From the NCBI RefSeq assembly GCF_036826855.1, contig NZ_CP104578.1, positions 5,429,501 through 5,493,500 on the forward strand: 64,000 nucleotides of DNA, in the 5' to 3' direction. The number at the start of each line of letters is the position of its first letter. Within the stretch, counting starts at the first letter, position 1. Position numbers and translations under genes: made by a program. The stretch is from Streptomyces sp. SJL17-4. Its GTDB lineage: Bacteria > Actinomycetota > Actinomycetes > Streptomycetales > Streptomycetaceae. A model generated the notes under the pieces. The model saw only the letters and a program-made list of their open reading frames with translations, searched no databases and was not told the origin of the DNA. This document shows positions 47,778-56,789 of this stretch, piece after piece.

Positions 47778-50285
47778 ATGACGGCATCGACCCCGAACCC
47801 CGCGGATTCCGGTGCGGCGGCCTCACGTGACGCGGCCCGCACGGCCCGCCGCCTGACGGACGGCACCCTCCCGCGCACGTCTCCTCCCCAGGGCGCGCCC
47901 CCGGGCACCCCGCCGACCCGGCGGGACGGGCCGGCGGGGCCGGGTGAGCCGGGCGAGCCGGGGGAGGGCGCACCGGTGGCGGGCGGCGCGGGGGCGGGTG
48001 AGGCCGCGGTGGCAGCCGCCGCGCCGACGCCGACCGGGGGTGACGCGCCCGCGTCGGCCCCGGACGGAGCGCCCGCGCCCGCGTCCGTGCCCGTACCCGC
48101 GGATGTCGTCACGTCGGGCGGAGAGCCCGGTGGATCGGCTCCGGCCCCGACGGGTACCGCGGTGTCCCCGGCCGGGGAGCCGGGGACACCGCGAGGCCGG
48201 GTCCCGGTATGGCCCGAGCCGGGCGCGCGAGGCGGCGGCGCGGCGGACGCGGCAACGAGACGGGACGACCCGACGGGCCCCGTCGGCACGTCACCGGGTC
48301 ACGGGACGGGGCCGGTCGGTACGGGGCCGGGGCAGTCGGCCACCACAGGAGACCGTGCGACGGGCGCGGAGCCCGTTGACCCGGCGAGACCTTCCGTCAC
48401 CTTGCCGACCCGCCCGGTCGGGTCCGCACCCCCGGTCGGTTCGGCGTCCCCGGTCGGTTCCACGCCCCCGGTCGTGTCTCCTTCCGGTTCCTCGGCGGGG
48501 GCGCCGGCCGCGCCGGGAACCGCCCCCGTGGTCACCCGGGTCCAACCCGTCGTACCCGCCTACCCGGGCACGCGGTCGGGCGATCCGGCGGGCCGTTCCG
48601 GCGTGCTGCCGGTCCGCCCGGTGGGGTCCGCTTCCGGTACGGCGACGGCGGCGCCCGCCACCCCGGGAACCGCCCCGGCCGTGCGGCCCGAGGCAGCCTC
48701 CTCCGGGCCCTCCGGGGCGGGTAGGCACGCCCGCCCCGGTTCCTCCTCCCCCCTGAAGGCCACCATCACGGTGCGGTCCGGTGGTCCCGCGCCGGTCCCC
48801 GTCGCGGTCTCCGCCGCGCCGACCGCCCCGCCCGCAGCCGAGCCCAGGCCCGACCGTCCCGCCGATCGCGCCGTCACGCCCGACCGTCCCGCCGACCGTG
48901 CCGTCGCGCCCGACTTCGGGCGGATCGCCGGGGCCGGTGTCGGCGCCGTCGCCGTGCCCGTCGCCGCCGTCGTGCGGGTCGCGCGGCGGAAGAACGTGAT
49001 CGGGGCCGAGACCACCGGCTCCATCCCGGTGCACCTCCTCTTCCGCGACGAGCCTGCGAACGCCGTGCCCTTCGTGACCGGCGAGGACGACGGCGGTCCC
49101 GACACCGTCGCCATGGCCGCGCCCACCTCGTCCTGGACGGGCACGGGTCCCGCCATCCCCGTCCCGTCGAAGGTCCAGGCCCAGGCGGACGCCGCGGGGA
49201 CCAAGCCCGCGAGCAGGGCCAAGTCCAAGCAGAAGCCGAAGTCCCCGCCGAACGCACAGCCCAAGGGGCAGCAGCCCAACGCACAGCCCAACGCACAGCC
49301 CAAGGCGCAACGAAGGGCGCACGCCGCCAAGGCCTCCGCCTCCGCGTCCGCCTCGACCTCCCGGCCCGCCCCCACCGCCGACCCCGCCCTCGTCGAGCGT
49401 CCCGGGCCGGTGCTGCCCGGATGGGTCGGCGTGGCCGGCGGGGCCCTCGCGCTCGCCGGGTGCGCGGCGGTCGTGTGGTGGGCCGGGGCCGTGCCCCAGG
49501 AGGCGGCCCGGATGCTGCGGCTGCCCGAACGCCCGTACAACGGCATCCATCTCGGCCAGTGGGCGCTCCTCGCGCTCGGCGTCGTCCTCGCCCTGTTCGC
49601 TCTCGGCGGGCTGGGCCGGGGTCGGGTCGGCTACGCCTGGGTGCTGTCCCTGTTCGGCGACTACCGCGGCACGGTCCGCCGTACCGGTCTGGTCTGGGTC
49701 AGCCCGCTCCTGCTGCGCCGCCGCGTCGACGTACGGCTCCGGCACTGGCGCAGTGAGCCGCTGTCGGCGGTGGACGCCAAGGGAACCGCGCTCGATGTCA
49801 CCGTGCTCGTGGTGTGGCGGGTGCGGGACACGGTCCGGGCGGCGCTCGGCGTCGACGGGCACGAGGACTACCTGCGCGAGCAGGTGGAGGCGGCCATGGC
49901 CCGGGTGCTGTCGCAGCTTCCGGCCGACGCCTTCCACGAGGACGCCCCGACGCTCCGGGACGCGGAGGCCGTCGGCGAGGCGCTGACGCGGATGCTGTCG
50001 GCGGAGTGCGCCCCGGTCGGCGTGGACGTGTTCTCGGCGCAGCCGACGCGGATCGAGTACGCGCCGGACGTGGCGGCGGCGATGCGCCGGCGCCGGATCG
50101 CGGCGATCGACGCGAAGCACCGGGACAGCGTGCTCACCTCGGTGGTGGACGCGGTGGACGACGTGGTCCACCGGCTGACCAGTCGTGGTCTGGTGGAGCT
50201 CGACGACTACGAGCGCAAGGCGCTGGTCAAGGACCTGACGGTGGCGTTCTACACGGGTCGGACGGGTCCTGTAGAGGGGGCGTGA
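47778..50285 (+). CDS. Large Pro/Ala-rich protein with C-terminal SPFH/band 7 domain
   Basis: 835 residues from ATG 47778 (GAGGTGGACCCGA upstream; ATG 47763 is an alternative). The first ~530 residues are low-complexity Pro/Ala/Thr/Gly, with repeats such as NAQPNAQPKAQ. Two transmembrane segments are at about 550-575 and 590-612. The last ~210 residues are an SPFH domain (GYAWVLSLFGDYRGTVRRTG, AVDAKGTALDVTVLVVWRVR, LSQLPADAFHEDAPTLRDAE). SPFH proteins scaffold membrane microdomains. The gene lies between a peptidoglycan hydrolase and the LPMO. Confidence 0.82.
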   Translation: MTASTPNPADSGAAASRDAARTARRLTDGTLPRTSPPQGAPPGTPPTRRDGPAGPGEPGEPGEGAPVAGGAGAGEAAVAAAAPTPTGGDAPASAPDGAPAPASVPVPADVVTSGGEPGGSAPAPTGTAVSPAGEPGTPRGRVPVWPEPGARGGGAADAATRRDDPTGPVGTSPGHGTGPVGTGPGQSATTGDRATGAEPVDPARPSVTLPTRPVGSAPPVGSASPVGSTPPVVSPSGSSAGAPAAPGTAPVVTRVQPVVPAYPGTRSGDPAGRSGVLPVRPVGSASGTATAAPATPGTAPAVRPEAASSGPSGAGRHARPGSSSPLKATITVRSGGPAPVPVAVSAAPTAPPAAEPRPDRPADRAVTPDRPADRAVAPDFGRIAGAGVGAVAVPVAAVVRVARRKNVIGAETTGSIPVHLLFRDEPANAVPFVTGEDDGGPDTVAMAAPTSSWTGTGPAIPVPSKVQAQADAAGTKPASRAKSKQKPKSPPNAQPKGQQPNAQPNAQPKAQRRAHAAKASASASASTSRPAPTADPALVERPGPVLPGWVGVAGGALALAGCAAVVWWAGAVPQEAARMLRLPERPYNGIHLGQWALLALGVVLALFALGGLGRGRVGYAWVLSLFGDYRGTVRRTGLVWVSPLLLRRRVDVRLRHWRSEPLSAVDAKGTALDVTVLVVWRVRDTVRAALGVDGHEDYLREQVEAAMARVLSQLPADAFHEDAPTLRDAEAVGEALTRMLSAECAPVGVDVFSAQPTRIEYAPDVAAAMRRRRIAAIDAKHRDSVLTSVVDAVDDVVHRLTSRGLVELDDYERKALVKDLTVAFYTGRTGPVEGA

Positions 50286-50324
50286 AGGGATGGACATGTT
50301 CAACGTCCGTCCATACCTTGGTAC

Positions 50325-50338
50325 TTGGTCCAGACCAA
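50325..50338 (+). promoter_or_regulatory. DasR-type dre box upstream of the LPMO
   Basis: TTGGTCCAGACCAA is a dyad (arms TTGGTC/GACCAA) close to the DasR consensus TGGTCTAGACCA. It lies 76 bp upstream of the LPMO start and suggests chitin/GlcNAc control. Confidence 0.7.
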
Positions 50339-50413
50339 AATCGGTACGACGTACTACCGCACGCGTGCGCGCACGGCCCAACGGAACTCCCCCACGTTCT
50401 CCTGGAGCGAAGC

Positions 50414-51007
50414 ATGCGCAAAAAGTCAGTCGGGGCGGCGGCGGTGGCGCTCGGCGTCGCCGGCGTCACCCTCTTCGCCACCGGTAGCGCCGGCAGTCAC
50501 GGCTACACCGACTCGCCGATCAGCCGCCAGAAGCTCTGCGCCAACGGCACCGTGACCAACTGCGGCTCCATACAGTGGGAGCCCCAGTCGGTCGAGGGCC
50601 TCAAGGGCTTCCCCGCCGCCGGTCCCGCCGACGGCAAGATCTGTTCCGCCGGGCTCACGCAGTTCGCCCAGCTGGACGACCCGCGGGGCGGTGCGTGGCC
50701 CACGACGCAGCTCTCGGCGGGCCAGAGCTACAGCTTCCGCTGGCAGTTCACGGCCCGGCACCGCACCACCGACTTCAAGTACTACATCACCAAGAACGGC
50801 TGGACCGGGACCCAGAAGCTCACCCGGGCCATGCTGGACCCCCAGCCGTTCCTGACCGTCCCCTACAACAACCAGCAGCCGCCGGCGACCCTCTCGCACT
50901 CCGGGACGATCCCGGCGGGCAAGACGGGCCGCCACCTGATCCTGGCGGTGTGGACGATCGCGGACACGGCGAACGCGTTCTACGCGTGCTCGGACGTCAA
51001 GTTCTGA
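50414..51007 (+). CDS. AA10 lytic polysaccharide monooxygenase (chitin-active type, formerly CBM33)
   Basis: 197 residues from ATG 50414. A Sec signal ends at GSAGS, so the mature protein begins with His29 (HGYTDSP), the copper-binding N-terminal His. The second copper His is in WQFTARHRTTDF (about residue 116). The single domain ends ANAFYACSDVKF. LPMOs oxidatively break crystalline polysaccharide; the HGYTDSP start and DasR box suit chitin, but substrate needs testing. It would boost the GH18 chitinase at 59362-61044. A terminator hairpin follows. Confidence 0.94.
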   Translation: MRKKSVGAAAVALGVAGVTLFATGSAGSHGYTDSPISRQKLCANGTVTNCGSIQWEPQSVEGLKGFPAAGPADGKICSAGLTQFAQLDDPRGGAWPTTQLSAGQSYSFRWQFTARHRTTDFKYYITKNGWTGTQKLTRAMLDPQPFLTVPYNNQQPPATLSHSGTIPAGKTGRHLILAVWTIADTANAFYACSDVKF

Positions 51008-51021
51008 AAGCGCGCCACGTT

Positions 51022-51051
51022 CTGAACGGCCGGCGGATCCCGGCCGTTCAG
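51022..51051 (+). terminator. Hairpin terminator of the LPMO gene
   Basis: CTGAACGGCCG (51022-51032) pairs with CGGCCGTTCAG (51041-51051) 15 bp past the stop. Confidence 0.8.
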
Positions 51052-51053
51052 TT

Positions 51054-51068
51054 CTGACGACACGTCAG
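51054..51068. promoter_or_regulatory. Palindromic operator before the acyl-CoA synthetase
   Basis: CTGACGACACGTCAG: 6-bp perfect arms, 3-nt centre, ending 14 bp before the ATG. The position fits a TetR-type repressor site of fatty-acid genes, but no regulator is adjacent. Confidence 0.6.
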
Positions 51069-51082
51069 TTACAGTCCGGCCC

Positions 51083-52846
51083 ATGAGGGGTGCGGACACC
51101 GTCGCGGAACTCGTACGGCGCCAATGGGGCGACCACCGGATCGGGCTGAGGGACGAGCACCACACCCTCACCCACCACCAGGTCGCCGCCGGCGCCGCCG
51201 CGCGGGCCGCACTGCTCGTGGACCTGATGCCACCCCGGCCGGGGGGCGAGCCGCACCTCGGCATCCTGCTCGACAACACGCCGGAGTACCCGCTCTGGCT
51301 CAGCGCGGCGGCCCTCGCGGGGGCCGCCGTCGCAGGGATCAACCCCACCCGGCGCGGCGCCGAACTCGCCCGGGACATCCGGCACACCGCCTGCCGGGTC
51401 CTTGTCACCCAGCGCGCCCATCTGCCGCTCCTCGACGGCCTCCCGCTGCCCGGCGTACGGATCCTGGTCACGGACACCGACGCGTACCGGGAACTCCTCG
51501 CGCCGTACGGGTCCGCCCGGCCGGGCGACGCGCGCCTCGGCCCCGTACGCCCCGACAGCCGCTTCCTGCTCTCCTTCACCTCCGGTTCGACGGGCGCGCC
51601 GAAGGCGGCGCTCTGCAGCCAGGGCCGGCTCGCGGCGGCCGGCGCCTCGCTGGCGGCCCACTTCTCCGTCGGTCAGGACGACGTCCACTACATCTGCATG
51701 CCGATGTTCCACGGGAACGCGGTGATCGCGGACTGGGCGCCGGCGCTGTCCGCCGGGGCGGGGGTGGCGCTGCGGGCCCGCTTCTCGGCGTCCCGCTTCC
51801 TCTCCGACGTACGCGGCTTCGAAGCCACCTACTTCACCTACGTCGGCAGGGCCGTGCAGTACCTCCTGGCGACCCCGCCCACCCCCGACGACCACGCCCA
51901 CCGGCTCCGCCTCGGCTTCGGCACGGAGGCGGGGGCGGTGGACGCGGCGCGCTTCCGGAAGCGGTTCGGGGTGCCGCTCGTGGAGGGGTACGGCTCCTCC
52001 GAGGGCGGCGCGTCGATCCAGCGGACGCCGGACACACCGACGGGCGCGGTGGGCCGGGCGGCACCGGACGACGACCTGGTCGTGGTCGACGCGGACACGG
52101 GTCTCGTATGCCCGCCGGCCCGCTTCTCACCCACCGGCCGGCTCCTCAACGCCTCCGAGGCGGTCGGAGAACTCGTCAACCGGGGCCGCAGCGCCTTCGA
52201 GGGCTACTGGCGCAACCCGGAGGCGGACGCGGCGAGGCTGGGCTGGGGGCGCCCCCAGGCCGAAGGCTCTGGGGGAGGCTGCTTCTGGACGGGCGACCTC
52301 TTCTACCGGGACGCGGACGGCTACCTCTACTTCGCGGGCCGTACGGACGACCGGCTGCGGGTCGACAGCGAGAACCTGGCAGCGGCGATGATCGAGCACA
52401 TCCTGGCCCGCTGGGACCGGGCCGCGGGGGTCGCGGTGTACGCGATACCGGACCCGGTGGCGGGGGACCAGGTGATGGCGGCGCTGGCGCTGCGGGAGGG
52501 GGCGGTCTTCGATCCGGCGGAGTTCGCGACGTTCCTCGCCGCGCAGCAGGACCTGGGGACGAAGATGCCGCCCCGCTTCGTCCGGGTGATGCCCGAACTC
52601 CCCCTCACGGCGACGAACAAGATCCACCGAGTGGCCCTCCGCCGCGCGTCCTTCCTCTGCGCGGACCCGGTCTGGTGGCGCCCGACGCCGGACGCGCCGT
52701 ACGTACGGCTGACCCCCGCGGCCACGGCCGGCCTCAGGGCGGCGTACGCGCGCCACGACCGCACCCCCACCCCGGACCACCACGTCCGACCGCCCGGCGC
52801 ACCGGCGGTGTCCGACCCCGCGCCCGACCAGGATCGCGAACCCTGA
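51083..52846 (+). CDS. AMP-binding acyl-CoA synthetase
   Basis: 587 residues. The P-loop motif is LLSFTSGSTGAPKAALCSQG, A5-type block VEGYGSSEGGASI, and C-terminal TGDLFYRDADGYLYFAGR and LPLTATNKIHRVALRRAS containing the catalytic Lys. This family (ACS/FATP-like) activates long- or medium-chain acids with ATP and CoA. An 11-residue stretch (GRPQAEGSGGG) sits between RLGW and CFWTGDL, where relatives have a continuous G-W-x-TGD motif; it is encoded by a palindromic element (52247-52276). An operator-like palindrome precedes the ATG. Confidence 0.9.
   Translation: MRGADTVAELVRRQWGDHRIGLRDEHHTLTHHQVAAGAAARAALLVDLMPPRPGGEPHLGILLDNTPEYPLWLSAAALAGAAVAGINPTRRGAELARDIRHTACRVLVTQRAHLPLLDGLPLPGVRILVTDTDAYRELLAPYGSARPGDARLGPVRPDSRFLLSFTSGSTGAPKAALCSQGRLAAAGASLAAHFSVGQDDVHYICMPMFHGNAVIADWAPALSAGAGVALRARFSASRFLSDVRGFEATYFTYVGRAVQYLLATPPTPDDHAHRLRLGFGTEAGAVDAARFRKRFGVPLVEGYGSSEGGASIQRTPDTPTGAVGRAAPDDDLVVVDADTGLVCPPARFSPTGRLLNASEAVGELVNRGRSAFEGYWRNPEADAARLGWGRPQAEGSGGGCFWTGDLFYRDADGYLYFAGRTDDRLRVDSENLAAAMIEHILARWDRAAGVAVYAIPDPVAGDQVMAALALREGAVFDPAEFATFLAAQQDLGTKMPPRFVRVMPELPLTATNKIHRVALRRASFLCADPVWWRPTPDAPYVRLTPAATAGLRAAYARHDRTPTPDHHVRPPGAPAVSDPAPDQDREP
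52247..52276. repeat. Palindromic element inside the acyl-CoA synthetase gene
   Basis: CCCCCAGGCCGAAGGCTCTG followed by GGGG is an imperfect hairpin (CCCCCAG/CTGGGGG, GCC/GGC, GAA loop) of a kind found in Streptomyces intergenic regions. Here it inserts residues GRPQAEGSGGG in frame. Confidence 0.75.
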
Positions 52847-52924
52847 CGGCAGGCCCCGACGCCCTCCCGCTTACGCTGCTGCCATCGGCCGGCGCAGCCG
52901 CTGATCAGGAATCCGGGGGGATGA

Positions 52925-54505
52925 GTGCAGAGGGACCACGCGACCGAGGTGTTTCAGCCACTGCAGGCGGACGACCCGCCCGCGGTGGCGGGTTACCGCC
53001 TCGCCGCCCGGCTCGGTGCGGGTGGCATGGGGCGGGTCTACCTGTCGCACACACCGGGCGGCCGACCGGTGGCGATCAAGGTCGTACGGCCGGAGCTGAC
53101 CGACTCCCCGGCCTTCCGGCACCGGTTCCGCCGGGAGATCAAGGCGGCCCGACGGGTCCGGGGCGCGTACACCGCCGAACTGATCGACGCCGACGCGGAC
53201 GGCGTACCGCCCTGGCTGGCGACGCTGTACGTGCCCGGCCCGTCCCTGTCCGAGGCCGTCGCCCGGCGCGGGCCGCTGCCGGTGCCGGCGGTGCTGTGGC
53301 TGATGGCGGGCGTCGCCGAGGCGCTGCAGGCCATCCACGGTGCGGGAATCGTGCACCGTGACCTGAAACCGTCGAACGTGCTGCTGGCCGCCGACGGGCC
53401 GCGGGTGATCGACTTCGGCATCTCGCTCGCCTCCGACATCACCCGGCAGACGGAGACGGGCACCGCCCTGGGCACCCCCTCGTACATGGCCCCCGAGCAG
53501 GCGTCCGCCGGCGAACTCACCGCGGCGACGGATGTCTTCGCGCTGGGGCAGACGGCGGCCTTCGCGGCGCTGGGAGAACCGCTGTACGGCGACGGCCCCT
53601 CGGTCGGCGTGCTGTACCGCATCGTGCACTCCGCACCCGACCTGTCCCGCCTTCCCCCGCAGCTCCGTCCCCTGATCGCCCGGTGCCTGGCCGCCGATCC
53701 GGCGGAGCGCGCCACCCCGGCGGAGGTCGTCGAGTGGTGCCGGGGACGACTCGGCGGGGACGCGGGCGCGGGTCCGGCCGTCTGGCGGGAGGTCACGGGG
53801 CCCGAGCCCACGGTGCCGGATCCGGTCCCCGACCCCACCCCGGTACACACGCTGCCGCTGGTCCCGCGGCCGCAGCCGACGGTGCCGTACGAGCGACGAG
53901 CCCGGAGGCGGCGTACCGCGCTCGTCACGGCCGCCGCCGTCACGGCGGGAGCCCTCCTCCTGACGGGCCTGACCTGGACGGTCATGGAGGCCGCGGACCG
54001 GATCCGCGACCGTGCGCCGTCCGCGACCACGACGCCTCCCGGTCCGACGGCGTCGTCCTCCGCGTCGAAGGACGGCAGCCGGACACGGGGAAGGGGCTCG
54101 CGCCCCTCCACGACGGCGCCCACGGCACCTCAACCCCTCCCGTACCCCTTCCGGCTCCTGGACGAGGAGAACTCCATGAGCCTCAAGGAGCCGATCGAAC
54201 GCCGGGACCGCAAAGGGGACGTCCGCCTCGTCTGTGGGGAGAGCTGCGGCCTGGAGAGCCGCGCCAGCCTGATGCATCTGCTCGCCGGCAAGCCGGGGGC
54301 CACCCTCGACACGTGTCGCGCCGCCCTCGCCAGGGAGGCGAAGCGAAGTCTCAGGCTGGACTGGGCGGCGGCCGGCAGCGAGATCTGCCTCAAACACCCC
54401 TCCGGTGACATCGCGCTCTTCGTCCTCACGGTGAAGTCGACCGCCATGCCGCAGAGCGGGATCAACTTCCTGACCGGGGACCTGACGGTCTGGCGGGCGT
54501 CCTGA
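52925..54505 (+). CDS. Ser/Thr protein kinase with extracellular C-terminal domain
   Basis: 526 residues from GTG 52925 (GGGGGGAUG-like upstream). Kinase motifs in order: LGAGGMGRVYLS, AIKVV (Lys), GAGIVHRDLKPSN, IDFGISLAS, YMAPEQA and DVFALGQ. A Pro linker precedes one transmembrane helix (about 335-358). The ~140-residue outer part begins with a Thr/Ser/Pro spacer and ends in a small domain with CGESCGLESR and ICLKHPS, which may form disulphides. It resembles PknB-type kinases without PASTA repeats. Ligand and targets unknown. Confidence 0.92.
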   Translation: MQRDHATEVFQPLQADDPPAVAGYRLAARLGAGGMGRVYLSHTPGGRPVAIKVVRPELTDSPAFRHRFRREIKAARRVRGAYTAELIDADADGVPPWLATLYVPGPSLSEAVARRGPLPVPAVLWLMAGVAEALQAIHGAGIVHRDLKPSNVLLAADGPRVIDFGISLASDITRQTETGTALGTPSYMAPEQASAGELTAATDVFALGQTAAFAALGEPLYGDGPSVGVLYRIVHSAPDLSRLPPQLRPLIARCLAADPAERATPAEVVEWCRGRLGGDAGAGPAVWREVTGPEPTVPDPVPDPTPVHTLPLVPRPQPTVPYERRARRRRTALVTAAAVTAGALLLTGLTWTVMEAADRIRDRAPSATTTPPGPTASSSASKDGSRTRGRGSRPSTTAPTAPQPLPYPFRLLDEENSMSLKEPIERRDRKGDVRLVCGESCGLESRASLMHLLAGKPGATLDTCRAALAREAKRSLRLDWAAAGSEICLKHPSGDIALFVLTVKSTAMPQSGINFLTGDLTVWRAS

Positions 54506-54585
54506 GGGAGAGCGGCCCCACCCTTGAAAGGGGCACCCCCCGCCCCCATGGCCCGCCCCCGGTCCCGCCGCCTAGCGTGGCCCCC

Positions 54586-55890
54586 ATGGACCCCCGTACG
54601 CCCTGGCAGGCGCTCACCCGGACCCGGTTCCCGCTCGGTTCCTGGCCGTGGAGGGCCGTCGGGTACCTGGTCACCGGTGGGCTGCTCGGGGCCGCCGTCG
54701 GTGCCGTCTTCCTGGTGCTCGGGGTGTTCTCGCTGTTCCTCGTCGGCCTGCCCCCGCTCCTGCTCTCCGGCCTCGCCCTCGGCCGCGTCGAGCGCCGCCG
54801 ACTCCGCCTCGTCGACCTCGACCCCGCCCCCGACCCGCATCGCGCCCCCACCGCCCCCGGCCTCGCCGCCTGGCTCCGGGTCCGGGCGGGGGAGCAGGCG
54901 ACCTGGCGGGAGTTCGCGTACGCCCTGCTCCTCGCCACCGTCCTGTGGCCGCTCGACCTCCTCGCCGTCGCCGTCGGCATCGGCCTGCCCGTCCTGCTCC
55001 TCGGCGCCCCCGTCCAGCTGGCCGTGGACGGCCACGAGGCCAAGGTCGTCAAGGCGTACCTGGTGACCTCCTACCCGGAGGCCTTCGCCGCCGCCCTGCT
55101 CGGCGCCCTGCTCCTCGTCGCCCTCGCCTACCCGCTCGCCGCCGTCGCCGGCGCCCGCGCCGCCCTCGCCCGCGCCCTCCTCACCCCCCGCGAATCCGCG
55201 CAGCAGGGCGCGATCGGCGAGGTCATCGCCTCCCGCGCCCGGCTCGTCGACGCCTTCGAGGCCGAGCGGCGCCGGATCGAGCGCGATCTGCACGACGGCG
55301 CCCAGCAGCGCCTGGTCGCCCTCACGATGACCCTCGGGCTCGCCCGCCTCGACGCCCCGCCGGGCGGCCCGCTCGCCGGCCAGCTGGCGAAGGCGCACGC
55401 GGAGGCCGGGCAGGTCCTGACCGAGCTGCGCGAGCTGATCCACGGCATCCACCCGCAGGTCCTCGCCGACTACGGCCTCGGCCCGGCCCTCGCCGACGCC
55501 GCCGACCGGTCCGCCGTGCCCGTCGTCACGGACATCGAGCTGCCCCGGCTGCCGGAGTCCGTCGAGAGCGCCGGCTACTTCGCGGGCTGCGAGGCCCTCG
55601 CCAACATCGGCAAGCACAGTGGCGCCGCCCGGGCCCGCATCACCGCCCGGCACACGGACGGTGTCCTCCGGATCGACGTCGAGGACGACGGGCGTGGCGC
55701 CGCCGACCCGGCCGGGGGCACCGGTCTCACCGGCCTCGCCGACCGGATCGCCGTCCTCGATGGCACACTGACGATCATGAGCCCGCCGGGCGGGCCGACC
55801 CTCCTCCGAGTGGAGATCCCATGCCCCGCACCGAGCGAACGCTCCGCGTCGTCCTCGCCGAGGACAGCGTCCTCCTCAGGGAGGGACTGA
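54586..55890 (+). CDS. NarL/UhpB-type sensor histidine kinase
   Basis: 434 residues from ATG 54586. Four hydrophobic helices in two pairs (about 20-65 and 105-190) form the input domain. The H-box is RIERDLHDGAQQRL with the phosphorylated His, then EALANIGKHSGA (N-box) and DDGRGAADPAGGTGLTGLAD (G-box). No extracellular sensor is evident, so it may sense membrane state. Its last 70 nt overlap the response regulator gene, so the pair is coupled. The final ~22 residues, read through that overlap, are Ser-rich and probably disordered. Confidence 0.92.
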   Translation: MDPRTPWQALTRTRFPLGSWPWRAVGYLVTGGLLGAAVGAVFLVLGVFSLFLVGLPPLLLSGLALGRVERRRLRLVDLDPAPDPHRAPTAPGLAAWLRVRAGEQATWREFAYALLLATVLWPLDLLAVAVGIGLPVLLLGAPVQLAVDGHEAKVVKAYLVTSYPEAFAAALLGALLLVALAYPLAAVAGARAALARALLTPRESAQQGAIGEVIASRARLVDAFEAERRRIERDLHDGAQQRLVALTMTLGLARLDAPPGGPLAGQLAKAHAEAGQVLTELRELIHGIHPQVLADYGLGPALADAADRSAVPVVTDIELPRLPESVESAGYFAGCEALANIGKHSGAARARITARHTDGVLRIDVEDDGRGAADPAGGTGLTGLADRIAVLDGTLTIMSPPGGPTLLRVEIPCPAPSERSASSSPRTASSSGRD

Positions 55891-56483
55891 TCGGGCTCCT
55901 GGCCCGGTTCGGCCACGAGGTCGTCGCCGCCGTCGGGGACGCCGACGCCCTGCGCGGGGCGGTCGCCGCCCACGACCCGGACATCGTCGTGACCGACGTC
56001 CGGATGCCGCCCGGTTTCCAGGACGAGGGGCTGCGCGCCGCGGTCGCGCTCCGCGCCGAGCGCCCCGCCCTGCCGGTCCTCGTCCTCAGCCAGTACGTGC
56101 AGCGCAGCTACGCCGCCGATCTCCTCGACGCGGGCGACGGCACCGGCGTCGGCTATCTGCTCAAGGACCGGGTCGGTCAGGTGGAGGAGTTCCTGGACGC
56201 GCTCGCCCGGGTCGCGGACGGCGGGACGGTCGTCGACCCCGAGGTCGTACGGCAGCTGATCCGCCGGCACCGCGATCCGCTGGAGGCGCTGACCCCGCGC
56301 GAGCGCGAGGTCCTGGGCCTGGTCGCCGAGGGCCGTTCGAACGGCGCGATCGCCCGCCGCCTGGTCGTGACCGAGGCCGCCGTCGGCAAGCACATCGGCA
56401 ACATCCTGGCGAAGCTGGACCTGCCGCCGGCCGAGGACACCCACCGCCGGGTCCTCGCCGTCCTCACCTACCTCAGGGCCTGA
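55821..56483 (+). CDS. NarL-family response regulator
   Basis: 220 residues from ATG 55821, inside the end of the kinase gene. Receiver domain: VVLAEDSVLLREGL, phosphorylated Asp in IVVTDVRMPPG, the Lys in YLLKDRV. LuxR-type HTH: LTPREREVLGLVAEGRSNGA then EAAVGKHIGNILAKLDL. It is the cognate partner of the kinase. Target genes are unknown; self-control of the operon is possible. Confidence 0.94.
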   Translation: MPRTERTLRVVLAEDSVLLREGLIGLLARFGHEVVAAVGDADALRGAVAAHDPDIVVTDVRMPPGFQDEGLRAAVALRAERPALPVLVLSQYVQRSYAADLLDAGDGTGVGYLLKDRVGQVEEFLDALARVADGGTVVDPEVVRQLIRRHRDPLEALTPREREVLGLVAEGRSNGAIARRLVVTEAAVGKHIGNILAKLDLPPAEDTHRRVLAVLTYLRA

Positions 56484-56538
56484 GGAGGGAGCGGGGGGCG
56501 GGGGTGAGTGGGGGCGAGCGGGCGCGGGCGGGCACACG

Positions 56539-56570
56539 AAGAAGCCCCCCGCTTCCGCGAGGGGCTTCTT
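56539..56570. terminator. Terminator between response regulator and tRNA-Lys copy 2
   Basis: AAGAAGCCCC faces GGGGCTTCTT with inner CGC/GCG pairs and a TTCC loop. It ends the tRNA (minus) and may also end the two-component operon. Confidence 0.8.
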
Positions 56571-56577
56571 CCGTCTG

Positions 56578-56651
56578 TGCGCCGCCAGGGACTCGAACCC
56601 CGGACCCGCTGATTAAGAGTCAGCTGCTCTAACCAACTGAGCTAGCGGCGC
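56578..56651 (-). tRNA. tRNA-Lys (anticodon CUU), copy 2
   Basis: Identical to 46019-46092 across 74 nt (GCGCCGCTAGCTCAGTTGGT start), same strand, 10.5 kb away. The bases upstream (CCTGCTGACAGAGA) are also shared, so the duplication included some promoter-side sequence. Confidence 0.95.
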
Positions 56652-56789
56652 CTGCTGACAGAGAAAATACTACCCGGTCCCGCGGGGTGCTCATGACCAC
56701 CCGGCGAGGCCGCGCCGTCGGGACCCCCGAATGCCCCGGATGCCGGGGCCGTCAGTGGCTTTCCTGCTCCCTGGGGCTTCCCGGATCTC

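Noticed and set aside
46019..56651. Possible tRNA-bounded genomic island with integrase
   Set aside because: The interval between the tRNA-Lys genes holds core-like genes and no integrase, att repeat beyond the tRNA itself, or phage gene.
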